Positions 44,824 through 57,136 of a DNA stretch of 64,000 nucleotides are shown in pieces. The notes below the pieces were generated by a model. It had not been told where the DNA came from. It did no database searches and saw only the letters and a list, made by a program, of their open reading frames with translations. The stretch is taken from positions 596,903,068 to 596,967,067 of the forward strand of contig OZ010789.1 in assembly GCA_963932465.1 (NCBI GenBank), read 5' to 3'. The translations under genes were made by a program, and so were the position numbers. Source of the DNA: Maratus speciosus (taxonomy: Eukaryota; Arthropoda; Arachnida; Araneae; Salticidae). Every line of letters starts with the position of its first letter. Within the stretch, counting starts at the first letter, position 1.

Positions 44824-45059
44824 AAACGGGAAACTGAATAATATTTTGGCAATTGAAAACCTGCTTTCGCCTGCCCTTTATCTAATATAAGCAGACATAG
44901 GTAGAATGTCCGACTGCAAGTCATTAATTAAGCCTTTGACAGGAACAAGCATGTGCAGCTCTGTAGTAACAAGCCATACAGTATAAACTTCGGAATCGTT
45001 TGCGTTGAAAAAGCTGAAATGATCGTAAATGAATTTTCGAATCCAACCAGAATAGACCA

Positions 45060-46190
45060 GCAAATCAAATAAAAGTTCATATTTTAAAGAAACATTTTTT
45101 CAAAATAATACACGATTTTAGTGTATATTCAGATAAATTTCAACTTAAAAAAATCTATATATATTATACTGTATTAGTAAATCGATATTTTTTTCTTGTT
45201 TCCTTTTTTCTGTATCTTAAATTTTTTTTAAAAAGATGCATCAATTATCAAATCGATGTTTAAATACGTGTTACAGGTAAAGCGAAACATTATGACAAAG
45301 GAACAAAACCCTTTTAAAAAACTATTATTAATAACAAAATTAATGAGTTCTTGTTATTTTCTTTGGAAAAAAATATTTAATAATATTTCTAGCTTTATTG
45401 TACTCTCTGTAAAAATTTTAGAAAATAAAAGATTATCAGAATAAAACATATGAATTAATGCCACTCTACTTGTTTATGTGAGTATCAACCAGATCAGTTA
45501 CATTAAGAATTAATTATCAGACTTTATTTAAACAGTTCATTTAGTTTTCTATACAGAATATTACCTTTAAGATTTTTCAAATGCTTAATCTAATACCGGC
45601 GCGGTATAGTTAAGCTTTAATAAAATATCTAAACTCTCCCATCCCCTCCCCCATAGGAAGAAAAGTCGAACAAACTAAATTTTTCAACCTCCTATAAATA
45701 TTCTGCTCCGACGTTTAATCTGAAATTTCTACGTAGTTTTTTTTTTTTTTTTTTTTTGGGGGGGGGGGGGGGGGGATTGAAATTACAACCTATTTTATGT
45801 TGATCAAAACTGTTTAATTTATGACAAATTCTTGAATTTCATTTTATTTATAAAAGAGGATATTGACAAGCATTCTTATACAGAAACTATTAAATAGGTT
45901 TTTTCCCCTTTTTTATAAAATGGCAGAGAATCTTTCAGAGAGTTTTACCATGCATTTTGAGCTATATTTCCGGAAGTGACAGTCGCGGATAAAAGTCGCC
46001 ATGATCAAACAATCGTTTATAACTCAAGGTGTAATTCATTTATCGAAAAAAAAAAAAAAAAAAAAAAAAAGCTGTTCAATTCCAAATCACTTCAATAAAT
46101 ATACCTACCCGGGTCATGCTTTAATGTTTAAAAATAAATATGTAAATTTGTCAAATGAGGGATGGGGGGGTTATTTTTAGAACACTCTTG
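45060..46190 (+). repeat. Mosaic segments M and M2, copy B
   Basis: Collinear counterpart of 32590-32957, 34857-35045 and 35250-35600 without the MITE and SINE insertions. The position equivalent to the MITE B insertion is near 45463 (AATTAATGCCACTCTACTTG). Contains an 18-G run directly after a T run (45737-45775) and a poly-A tract near 46048. Non-coding. Confidence 0.6.
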
Positions 46191-46866
46191 CACCGATAAA
46201 ACTGAAAGAGTCAGACACACATATGCACAGAAACAAATAAATAAATAATATCGTAGAAAAGAGAATATCGTGAGGTATTTTGTGTTTGTAGTTCAGGCTT
46301 TCGGCCTTTTCAAAAATTAATGTAATTTTAAAGAATCTGTAATTGTTTACACAGGAATAAAAATGTATAAATAAATAAAATTAAAATCTGACAAATTTGA
46401 AAAGTATGAAACTTAAATTAGAATTATATAAAACAGCAGTTTGTTTCGTTACGTAAAGTCTATAAGTTTTTTTTTTTTTTTTTTTTTTTTAATCTTCTCA
46501 TAGTTTTGACATTACTAAGTAGGATTTTCAATTGTTTTATAGTCGTTATCGCTAGAGTCCTGTGATAACATTCATTACAAAATACATCGTTAACAAAACA
46601 GAATTGGAATTATAATTCGATTTTTTAACACAGCAAGGTAGGCTCAAATAAAATTGATTTAAGTGTATTAAATTGGTGATTTAAAAAAAAAAAAAAAGGA
46701 ATTTATTAAAAAAAAAATATTTCTATTACAAGTTAAAAAAAAAAAAAGCTGCGACGAGCAAGTATAAGGTTTGACCTACCGATTTATCAAATATCTCAAA
46801 ACCTCTCAATCTTCAAATTTAACATAGCCCCTTTTCTTCAATGGCTGCATTGAAGAGATCCTTTAA
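46191..46866. other. No gene; homopolymer tracts
   Basis: AT-rich with T and A runs near 46468-46490, 46681-46696 and 46735-46746. Confidence 0.5.
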
Positions 46867-47285
46867 GAGGCTACTGCAGTCAGGCGAAAACACCCGTTCG
46901 CTAATGTTAATCCAATGGGAGAAATTTTTTAAGTTAAGAGAATTTCGTTTGCATTTTAATATTTTTAAGTGTTTTTTCAATAGATAGCTGAGATCGATCT
47001 GTACAAAGGCCATTTTTTACTTTTTCGATTTTCTTTGCAGATTTTTTTATGATGATACTTTCACTTTCTAAGCCAGTTCCGAAAGTGAAAGGGTCCTAAT
47101 TAAAAATACCTGAAAACAAAAGCGAAAAAGTAAAAAACGGCCGATGTAGAGATCGATCTCAGCTATCCAATGAAAAAAAATAATTCACAAATATTAAAAT
47201 ATGCAAACGAGATATATTAAAAAATATCTCCCATTGGATTAACATAGCGCCTGACTGACAGTTTTCGCCTGACTGAAGTAGCCTC
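46867..47285. mobile_element. MITE B, best preserved copy
   Basis: About 419 bp, palindromic. The left end GAGGCTACTGCAGTCAGGCG is mirrored by CGCCTGACTGAAGTAGCCTC. The arms share AACACCCGTTCGCTAATGTT, CATTGGA and GAGATCGATCTGTACA. The centre is CCAGTTCCGAAAGTGAAAGG near 47075. The left flank is TTAA and the right TTGC, so the duplication is no longer perfect. No coding content. Confidence 0.85.
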
Positions 47286-47870
47286 TTGCAGGGTTTAATT
47301 TGCGTCGGAGAAAAACCTGAGCCCAAATCTGGCACTTCTCTGTTTTCAGTAAATATTTAAACATTAGTCCAAATTCACCAGAGCTCATAAATGCAGGGTT
47401 CCGGAGCGCATTTTTTCCCCAACCATGATTTGCCATCTCGTAATTCCGAAAAACCGAAGCCTAAATTACCCTTTCCCTTCCTTCCAATCGCCAAGTTTTT
47501 GCATTATTTTTTTATCAAAACACTTATGTGTGACATTAGGAGATGGAGATAAAACGTACTCAATTTTTATATCAGTTTTTGGATTTGGAGCTCAATCTGT
47601 CTTATATTCGAAATTTTATTTATTCATGTATAGAAAAAAAAATTTCCTCCTTCAAAATTACGTATTATATTCTATTTCGAATCATTTTGATCAGAATGAA
47701 AGGAAAACAGAAATCGTGTTTTTCTATTCTGGTGATAGTTGCAAGTTTATGTCGGCCTTGCATTGATACGGCTCCACTCAAGAGACTGAAAAATGAATTT
47801 GCTTTCAGTTCGATTTTCTTTTATTACAGTAGGATAATTTTTAATTGGTTGGATTTTTTTCTTAATTATC

Positions 47871-47907
<37 letters not shown>

Positions 47908-47956
47908 TAGATATCTAACCTGAAAAGAATATTTTCTGTTTTTATCCAACGAGCAT

Positions 47957-47990
<34 letters not shown>

Positions 47991-48147
47991 TTTTTTGTTT
48001 TTTGTTTGTTTGAGGTTTATTGTCTCCTATTACGTAAGTATAAAAATTACGTTAGTGATTTTTCTATTTACTTTGTATCATGAACGCTGTCCATGTTAGC
48101 CTCTGCTTTGCACATTTTACGAAGTTACTTTCATTTGTAAGTAGATA
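47286..48147. other. No gene; (TTA)n and poly-T tracts
   Basis: (ATT)n run at about 47872-47908 and a T run of about 30 at 47959-47989. Frames of 113 and 126 codons overlap here on the plus strand in different phases, end in repeat-derived leucine runs and show no recognisable domain. I do not call them genes. Confidence 0.45.
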
Positions 48148-49308
48148 CGGGGCATTCTCACAATCTTTTGACTTTTATGTCCCTGAATAATAATTTTTAT
48201 TTTAGTACATGTTCTTGTGTTTTTTTTTCTATTTATTTCATATACTGGGGAACATCCCATTGCATGATTGCACAACAATATTAACGAGATAAATATGTTT
48301 TGGACGATGTTGGGGGTCCAAACACCTGGAAAACTCCTATACCGTCCCGTTTCCCTGATGCTGATTTTTAAGTTTGGAGCTGTCTGGATAAAATTGTTTC
48401 AATAAAAATAATTCAAGGTAATTTTTTTCTGAAACTGGAACTATTGTTTTATATAAATAAGTAGCTAAAAATTAGCCTGCACGCGTTTTTAGGGTTGTTA
48501 TTTTTTAAACTCTGTCCCTGGGTTTTAGATTCCTTACCATCCCTCTTCTAAAATTATACAGAAAATCCCTTCAGATGCAACCACAGAATTTGTTTTCAAG
48601 TTTTTTCTCATGCAGAAGTATGCTAGAAAAATAATGACTAAAATTCTTTAGTAGGAAATTTACTGTAGAATTTAAATCAGCATTTAAATATCAATTTCAA
48701 GCATCGTGGCTTTATTGGTAGTCACACCGTCCCCAAAGGTTTATTCCAGCACTTTTCGAGATAAATTAATTTTTTTTTTTAATTTATTTAATGCGATGTA
48801 AATAACTGTTGCTAAAAATCAATGAACATTTTGGATAACACTTAGTCTTAACATGATCTGCCTAAAATAGGTGGTAATTTTCCTTGCTGTTCCATCCTTA
48901 CCGTCCCTTTTTTTCCATTTCGTCCCTATTTTCCTATACCATTCCCCTTTTTTACATTACCGTCCCTTCTTTAACACCCCTTTAAGACAATGTTATACCA
49001 AAAATTTGTACTAAAAACACTACATTTTCATTATTTCTTATTTGAATGTCCTGTGGGTACTATGCAAATTCATTATAAGTAAAAATTTAGAAGAAAATAA
49101 AAAGTTTTAGTGGTAAAATGGTAAGGAAAATTAAACTCGCAAGTTTAACTCAAACCTCAGTTAAATAAAAAAATTTTCGCTGCTGATCATTTTTTTCTTT
49201 ATTTTGAATCATTAAGGCATTCGTCTATCAGATTAAAACTTTATTTTAGCAAATTTAATTTCACCAGATTTTTATTCCCGAAAGTCAAAAGATTGTGAAA
49301 ATACCCCA
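48148..49308. mobile_element. 1.16-kb inverted-repeat element flanked by TA
   Basis: The left end CGGGGCATTCTCACAATCTT and the inverse of the right end (TGGGGTATTTTCACAATCTT) match, continuing TTGACTTT and an AATAA-AAT-TT region, for about 60 bases. TA precedes 48148 and follows 49308. The interior has repeated ACCGTCCC-type words (48333, 48728, 48899, 48959) and no gene. Family unknown. Confidence 0.65.
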
Positions 49309-49762
49309 TACAATTGCCATGTATTTTTATTCTATCAGAAAGCAATCGAGCAGTGTTTCCCCTTTGTCTATAAAAGCATCTAATCTTTAAAATAACGGTG
49401 TCAATTTTTTAATTTAATCTGATTTTCAGGGACTCACTACAAAAGATTGTTATGCGGAAATAATCGATTATAGTTTAAGGTATGCAAGTTTTATAGGAAA
49501 TTGAAAACATTGTTCTATTCTTCAGCATATAAATATTAATTTCTGTAAATTTCATTTATCTTTTCATAAAAAAATGCATAGCTACGAACTATCTCTTTTT
49601 TTATATGTTAACACTATGTCCGAATCATAATCCTTACCATATTTAATCGTAGAATTAACAAAAAATCGCAATTAACATTATAATTAGGCAAAGATTGCTA
49701 TTCGGAAGAAGTGGGAAAAATGGAATAGTGGGCAGCTAAAGTATATGCTGACAGATATATTT

Positions 49763-49920
49763 AAAATTTTTATTTTGCTACAGAAGAAAAAAAATGCCTT
49801 AAATTTTGCAAATAATGTACAAAATATAAATATGCAGATTGAAATAAAATGTTTATTTTGCTAAAGAAAAAATGCTTTAAATTTCGTAAATAATGTACAA
49901 AATATAAATATGCAGATTGG
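49763..49920 (+). repeat. Two-copy tandem duplication, ~80 bp
   Basis: TTTATTTTGCTA-AGAA-AAAATGC-TTAAATTT, then AATAATGTACAAAATATAAA and TATGCAGATTG, occurs twice in direct succession with few differences. Confidence 0.9.
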
Positions 49921-50024
49921 ATTGACAGGGTGAGGGAGTGGGAACGGTACAGTTGTTAGTACCGGCACCGCAAAATATAAGGGATCCGGTACTTTTTTTG
50001 TTAGAAATTAAGCCCTGCTCTTAA

Positions 50025-50268
50025 GAGGCTACTTCACTCGTGCGAAAATACCCGATCGCTAATGTTAATTCTGTGTAACAATTTTTTTAAAGTATCGCAT
50101 TTGCATTTCAATATTTTAAAATGTTTTTTGTGTTGGATAGCTGAGGCCGATCTTTACAAAGAATTTTTTTTACTTTTTCTATTATGTATAAAGGTTTTTT
50201 TTTAAAAAAAACTATTATTAGGATAACTTCACTTTCGAAAACTGTTCCGTAAATCCAAATATCCTAAT
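50025..50268. mobile_element. MITE B half copy (left arm and centre)
   Basis: Begins GAGGCTACTTCACTCGTGCG after TTAA (50021-50024). It continues CGCTAATGTTAATTC, GGATAGCTGAGGCCGATC and TTCACTTTCGAAAACTGTTC, and stops after the fold. The right arm is missing. Confidence 0.75.
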
Positions 50269-51801
50269 ATAGTTATATTTCAACAAATAGTAAATTGACT
50301 GACTTAAATAAGCACTTCATATTTTAAAAAGTAGAATTTCTGAATGCGCCTTACGTAAATTTCTATGCATAAAACAATATAGAATTTAATCAATCTCAGT
50401 GCTATTAGGAAAAGAAAAATATTTAGAGTTCAAAATAGATTGGAAAAAAAGAAGATGTGCGTAAATATTTCTTTTAAAAAAAGTTTTGATTTAAGCAATG
50501 TGTTAAGGCTTTTTCTTTTCTTCTTTGAGTATTTAATTTAGTTTATTTATTGCAATGACCTATTTTTTAAGCATTCAAATATCATATACTATTCATTTCT
50601 CGAAAATTATTCTCTTTATTACAGAGAGAGTGTAAATTAAAGTTTGATCGTAAACAAAGCGAATTCAGGAATTCAAAAAATTTAATTTGATAATGAGAGC
50701 ATACATAAATTGAGTAATTCAACACAAAATCTACGCACATTGTTTGAATCATAATAATGCAAAATTACTTGCAAAGCAATTAATATAAATTTGGAAGTGA
50801 GATCAGGATATTAATTAAAAAAAAGTCATTTATCGCTTTATTTTATGAATTTAAAATACTTTCTCATTTCTTTATTGCAAGTCTTGCGAGATAATTATAA
50901 TGAAATGAAAATGTCATTGGAATAAATTTAAAAGATTATATAAGCAAGAGATACAAAATTGGGATTATTACATACATCATTGACTCTATGAGTTATATCT
51001 CTTTTTAAATATTATTGTAAGTACATTTCTTTAGAAGGAACCATATATTAAAAATCTAGATAGTCTTAATTTTTAAAAGAGGAATGATTTTAAAATCTCA
51101 AAGTATAGGATTCTCTCTATAGAACTTCCCCCAAATTTCCAATACGCGCATGCACTTTCTTTAGAACCCAACTTTAGGACTCTTAATGATTTACACTTTG
51201 CACATGTTTTACTAACCCGCCCCGAAACATAATAGACAACAGATCTCTGCACGAATTCCAAGATAAGCAAACTTGTATCAAAGTTGTATATCCAGTTGAT
51301 TCAACTGAAAAGGCATACTGAGTAAAACACCTCATAATATAAGAAAGCTTCCGTTATTTTATTAAAAGAAAATTTTTCCTTTTATTTGATCTTCACAGTT
51401 ATTATAGGGGAACTGCAACAGTGAAATATTTCAAAAGCTAAAATGTAGAAATGTTAATAAAAGTAAAAAATAAAGAGTGTTAAATACCCTATTAAATTTT
51501 GCAGTTTAAATCTATTAAATTACGGTTAAACGTTGAGAAAACAATTTAGATGACAAAACAATTAGGGGAGGCAGGGGTGATTAGGATAACTTTTTTGACA
51601 ATTTGAACTTTGACAATTAATTGCCAGAGAATGAAGTGGACTATATACTAATGATATGTATAAGTTTACTCAGTGCTTACTGGTCTCTTGAAATGTGTAA
51701 AGAATTATTTTAAATGTATCATATTACCAGGTAAAAAGTGTCTTTTTCAGGTAAAAATGCCTGTTTGATCCCAATTACCCTCATGAAATGGAAATTGGGA
51801 T
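50269..51801. other. No recognisable feature
   Basis: About 1.5 kb of AT-rich DNA without repeats or frames that I can support. Confidence 0.5.
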
Positions 51802-52526
51802 CAGGGACGAAACTAGCCTTTTTTTGAACCCGGTGTAAACATGGATTTTGGCGCTCCCCCCCCCTCCCCCCTCTTCTGCAAAGTATATTTACAAAAAGAA
51901 TTTTACTGATTTTCTAATAGCCGACTTATTTTAAATTTTAAAATATGTAATACTGAATTACGTAATCTACAATGGCAGATCCAAGGGGAAGGTCACGGGG
52001 ATCTTGAACCTCCCCTCTGAACACCAACAAAAATATTCTAAAGATCATTAAAATGCAATACACAATAGAGTTCCAATTATCTGAGTCCCGCTTAACCGAG
52101 TTTCCGCTTTAACCGAGTTATTTTCTTCTGATGAACTGATGGCTTCCATTATTATGAAACAGCCATTTTAAATGAAGTGTTAGGTGAAGATGAAAGAGCA
52201 GCCGTAGAAAGTTAGAACTCTGATTTACTGGTCAGAATGGGGGGGGGGGGATGGCATTTTATTTTATTATGGCCATTTTTGAAAGGTTAAGAGCAGCCGT
52301 AAAAAGTTAGAACTCTGATTTTCTGGTCAGAATGAGTAAAAAAATGGCCATTTTTTTTTCAGAAAAAAAATATCTCCCCCCCCCCCCCCTATTCTATGAA
52401 ACAGCCATTATAATGGAAGACATCAGTCCATCAAATGAAAATGATCCATTCCAAAGGTATAATCCTTCATTTGGCGCCCCTTCGTTCTGGCGCTCGGAGC
52501 ACCCCCCCCCCTTAGTTTCGGCCCTG
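51802..52526. mobile_element. hAT-type MITE (family C), copy 1, enlarged
   Basis: Ends CAGGGACGAAACTAGCC and CTTAGTTTCGGCCCTG form inverted repeats. A perfect 8-bp duplication ATTGGGAT flanks the element (51794-51801 and 52527-52534). It contains the shared core AGTTCC-ATTATC-GAGTCCC, GCTTAACCGAGTTTCCGCTT and TAACCGAGTTATTTTCTTCT. It also has an internal tandem duplication of about 120 bases (GAGCAGCCGTA-AAAGTTAGAA, near 52195 and 52292). No coding content. Confidence 0.9.
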
Positions 52527-53256
52527 ATTGGGATCCTTGTTATTTTCTCTCATGCCTTACAAGATACAGTCATGGGTATTAAATGGGATTAAAAGATCTC
52601 TGTGTGCACAGCTGTGTGCGCATCTTACAGCAAGATATTTTTGGTTTTACAACTACAACTATTCTCAGAGATACAGTATTGGAAAGATAAAAATGCTGGA
52701 AAAAACATTTTAGAAGGGATTTTGTTCTATGCGAAAAATCTTTTTAAAATATCCACTTTGAAAGCATTTCCTGAGCTATTCAATGTCATAGTGCGTGAAT
52801 AAGAACACCAGCTTTACATTCATCCGAAATTAAAAATAACTTCCTGTATGTGCCAAAAGGTAGCCATTTTGGATTTAGGCACAGAGAAATATTTCTCATA
52901 ACATAAGTTTATCACATATAAAAGAAAAACAAATAAGATTTTAACATTTTTTCAGTTGATAAACCAATCCCATGTTTATGTATGTACGTGTTTGATTCTT
53001 CCCCCCCCCCCCTTTTTTTTTACACTCATAAACTTTAAAATAAAACTTTTATTTTAACTTAACTATTTTTGTGTAAGAAAACGTATATTTTAATCATATA
53101 AGAAACTAATTTTGAATTACATTTGAATACGCAATTAAACCTTAAATTTTAAACAAAGTATTATTGTGATTAAAATGTTAGAACTATTTAAATCACGTTT
53201 TTTTTATTAGAAATTTTGGATTTATTTTAATTTTTTGCTTGCATTTTTACACAGAA
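52527..53256. other. No recognisable gene
   Basis: AT-rich. A 12-C run lies at 53001-53012. The last ~70 bases before the Helitron align with about 36405-36474. Confidence 0.5.
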
Positions 53257-53689
53257 CTAGGGGGCTCGGCCCCCTACGAGCTACGCTCGCCAACCCCCCG
53301 TTCAGGCACTGCAGTCTCTAAAAGCACGCTACTTTGATCGGCTTTAATTGAATTTTTTTGGAAGATTGAATTATAATTAAAAAAACAAAGGCGATCGCCC
53401 TATAAACGGGTTTCTATTCATTTCTCTTTGAATGGGGAATTTTACGGAAAAATCAGCTGCTGTTAAAAGATACAATGGCATTTCAAAATCATCTAATATA
53501 AAATGAATTAAGTAAACAGAGTCTTTGTCTCCCGGTATTTTTAAACAAAGCGAAAAGAAAGTCCTTTTTAAATAAAACATTTTAAATATATCGTTATTAA
53601 TCTGACGTAATTTTCACCAAACTTTTCTTTCCCTTTTTAATATTCACGTGAAAATGCTTTTATTAGAAATGAAATATTATTTGCGCTGT

Positions 53690-53734
<45 letters not shown>

Positions 53735-54551
53735 GTTGAAAAGTTCATCTCAAAATATCAAGTAAATGTCTCGCGCTATTTTTAAATTTAAACTACTATT
53801 TTGCAATATTATTTTTTGTTCATTTTACGTAATAAGTGTAATGTGACGTAAATGTGATGTAATTTCTCCTATTTAAGACTTCTAACGCATGTTAATGAAT
53901 TTATTACTTTACAATATCCTTTCTCTGTTAAAATCCACGTGTAATTATAGATGAAGTAATTTTCAATAAGTTCCTGCTTTTTATACGTAATTATTTAATT
54001 CTAATTTGAAAGTTTTTCTTTTCTGTTTATAATAGTCACGCGTAAATAAATTTTTAATTTGAAGCAAACATTATTGTTTCCGTTGTTTATACAGTTTGGC
54101 AACAGGTTAAATTAGTACAATTTTCTGAAATAAGTAAAAAAATATCTCTCGAAATGCTGAAAATTTGAATTTAAAATAGAAATAAAACCTCGAAAAATTA
54201 TTCAAATTAAAATACTAATTGCAATCTGCACACCGGGAAATTCTGACGCATAAAATGATCTAAAAATGATTAAATTCCTATGTACAGTTTTTGCTCCTAT
54301 AAAACTTTTTTAATGGAACGATTTTGTCCAACTTTAGCATTAAATATCTCTTAAAATAATTCTTCGATTTGAAAACTGTCTACATCAGCGTGTTTATCAA
54401 ACATTTCTGTATAATACTACCAATTTTCATATTTTTGTATGCATTATTGTTCTTAATATTAATGAAGAAAGACCTCCGGTCACAAAAAATTCAAAACCGG
54501 CGGCGGCGGCGGCGGTGACAGCGGGAGTTACTTTTTTTTAGAATAGAGAGA
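53257..54551 (-). mobile_element. Non-autonomous Helitron (family H1), 1295 bp
   Basis: Read on the minus strand it begins TCTCTCTATTCTAAAA (right edge 54551) and ends with a 6-bp-stem hairpin GGGGGC-CGA-GCCCCC running into CTAG (53257). The flanks are A before and T after, with no duplication, as Helitrons leave. A second small hairpin (CGAGC-GTA-GCTCG) precedes it. The paralogous segment at 36440-36530 shows the unoccupied A-T site (36474/36475). A (GGC)n run and a poly-A tract of about 40 (53692-53731) lie inside. No Rep/helicase is encoded. Confidence 0.85.
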
Positions 54552-55829
54552 TGACATAAAAAACAACATTAAAAATTGTTATTAATACATATTTTTTTTA
54601 AAGAAAGATATTCTGAGCTTAATTATACATATTGAACTGGAACATTAAGAGCCAAAAAAGTGTTAATATATTTAGCATATAATAAAATTAATTAGCATAA
54701 ATGAAAACATATTATGTTCTTTAATATTTTTATAAAAAATTGCATTTTAAATTTAAGAACTTCACTGTTCAATTTTCCACGTCAGTATATTATCTTAGGT
54801 ATATAACATTTATACTTAAAAATTTGCATCCATAAATATTTATATCGCTTTCCAGGAATTTTTAAATCTATAAATTATCTTTTATTTTCAGATATTTTTT
54901 TTTAAATCGAAACCATAATATATTTAGTCTCTGTGAAAAAATACTTTTCATTGGTGTATTTATTTGTACCGTATATTTCATATAACTCGGTACACACAAG
55001 TAGTAGTTACTTTTTTAAAAATCCTTGACATTGTTTTGTCAGCTTAAACTATCAACACATCGTTTTTTATCATAAGAAATAAAAGAATTATAAACACATA
55101 TTAACATTTGAATTAAAATAAAATGTATTCAATGGAATATTAGTTTTTTAAATAAAAACGCATATAAATTTGTTAAAATTCGATTTGCTACAGATAATTT
55201 TTCTTCTTCATTGAGCGAATAACATTTTATTTAGCCATCTGAATGGGTCTATCGTGCTAGAAATACCGGACCTATAGTTCGAAGAAATACTGCGATAAAA
55301 GAAAGAATGTATTTAAAACCCGTTTTCCACTCATTCTGCCCTTGTATGCTCGACTCGAATAGTTAGCGGAAATATAGTCTGGTCAGTAATCAGTCACAGG
55401 TCATTAACAAAAGCAGCAAATAGAATTATCCCCAGATGTCTTGTCTTGCCTTGCGGCGGCGTGTTAGGTGGGGAGGGGGGGGGAGTATTTCCAAGTGGTT
55501 AGAGAAACAGCTTTGAAGAACTTATGAATCTTGTATTAAATGCGTTTTTAAATATGTTATAGTTAATAACAAACAAATATAGATAATAACAAGAAATTTA
55601 AATATGTTATAGAAAATAATCAAATAATCATTAATAATAATAAACATTATATATATATATATATATCATGTGGTGTTTATGTATTCATATTATTGGTCAT
55701 TGTCATTATCCTTCAATGGTATTTTTGTACAGAAAGTTTAATAGATATATATATATCGCGGTTTTTGTTGGTGGTCGGTAATGTTTAATTAATGGTTATA
55801 TATATTATATATATATATATATATATATT
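54552..55829. other. Continuation of segment D for a short stretch, then nothing recognisable
   Basis: 54552-54640 aligns with 36475-36560 (AACAATT-style word ATTGTTATT, then CATATTTTT and GATATTCTGA/GTATTCTGA). Beyond this the sequence is AT-rich with (AT)n runs near 55650, 55748 and 55798-55828. No gene is seen. Confidence 0.45.
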
Positions 55830-57136
55830 AGATTTATCTTGTTTTCAGTAAAAGAGTTGAGAAAAAAGGTTATCTTACGGAATATACACATGGAAACTAT
55901 TAATTCATTTACCATTTCTTATTTATGTAAGCACCAACTAGATCGGCTGTATTATGAATTAATCGACGATAGTTTATCCAAATAGTGCATTCAGCTTTCA
56001 TTAAAGAATATTACCTTTAAGATTTTTGAAATGTTTAATCTAATGCTGGCAGAAAGGAGCATAGAAAAAATATCCCATTATTTTGTTTGTTATTGTTGTT
56101 TATTCATATGATAAGTTTAATGCATCAGGGCCGAAAGTAAGAGGGGGGGGGCAGAGGGGGCATGTGCCCCGGGCGCCACAGACAAGGGGCGCCAAATGAA
56201 AGATTATACCTTTGGAATCGATCATTTTCTTCTGATGGACTCATGGCTTTCATTTATTATGAAAGCCATCAGTCCATCAGAGAAAATAACTCGGTTAAAG
56301 CGGAAACTCGGTTAAGCGGGACTCGGATAATCGGAACTCTACTGCATAAGCAAACACTGTAAATAGCCGGTAATACATGTGAATTCTTTTATGTGAACGA
56401 ACTATAATTGCAACAAACGTCACATTCAATTTTTGTAGTTCAATATTACATTTTTTATGATTACATATTTTAAATTTAAAAATAAGTCGGCCATTAGAAA
56501 ATTAGTAAAATTCTCTTTGTAAATATACTTTGAGGAAGAAGGGGGGGGGGGGCAAAATTCATCTTTGCCCCGGGCGCAAAAAAGGCTAGTTTGGCCCTGT
56601 AATGCATATAGAAATTCTGGATAGATAAGAGACAATTTTTAACTGCACAATAAACACTCTGGACTGGCATTTAACCCGCAATTTCTAGATGGTTTTTTAA
56701 TATTATTAAAGTTACCCACTATTTAAGAATCATTTTGCTATTCTTAAATCGAAATTGACAGCTTTATGACGCATTCCCGAATTCGTTTTTGTATGTAAAC
56801 GCATGCGATTGGCAGCTGCTCTTTTTCAGAAACTAGGAAATCTAATTTTTTTTTCTCCATTTTTCGATAAAAGAAGAGGATTATTTAGAAAAGGCTGTTA
56901 AAGTTGGCATTTTGAACTAAATTTTCAGACAAGGCAGCCAAATGTCGTTATGGGATAAAAATCGTTTAACTCGAGGTGTTTTTTATTTATCGGAAAAAAA
57001 TGTACAATTCCATATCGCTTCAATAACCATGCCCGCAAGTATTGACACTTATGTTTAAACATGAGTCAGAAAGTTTCTCGTTATTAAGCGGATTATTTTA
57101 ATAGGCTTAAATGTTTAGAAAGCATGTTTTAGTATA
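55830..57136 (+). repeat. Mosaic segments M and M2, copy C
   Basis: Diverged third copy: TTTCAGTAAAAGAGTTGAG, ATTTATGTAAGCACCAAC, GAATATTACCTTTAAGATTT and TGAAATG-TTAATCTAATGC. After the hAT MITE the M2 words follow (TTGGCATTTTGAACTAAATT, AAAATCGTTTAACTCGAGGT, CATATCGCTTCAATA). Interrupted by the MITE at 56126-56599 and bounded on the right by the Helitron at 57137. Confidence 0.6.
56126..56599. mobile_element. hAT-type MITE (family C), copy 2, inverse orientation
   Basis: 474 bp starting CAGGGCCGAAAG and ending GGCTAGTTTGGCCCTG, with a perfect 8-bp duplication TAATGCAT (56118-56125 and 56600-56607). It is very similar to the reverse complement of 58650-59134, so both moved recently. The hairpin word GATGGACTCATGGCTTTCAT and its mirror lie near 56235-56278. 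Non-coding. Confidence 0.92.

Noticed and set aside
47425..47923. Two overlapping 113- and 126-codon frames on the plus strand
   Set aside because: They overlap in different phases, contain many Phe/Leu/Ile codons from AT-rich DNA, and one ends in a leucine run encoded by an (ATT)n microsatellite. No domain is recognisable.
56162..56362. 66-codon frame at the start of a MITE
   Set aside because: Entirely within a palindromic hAT MITE and not kept in the sister copies.
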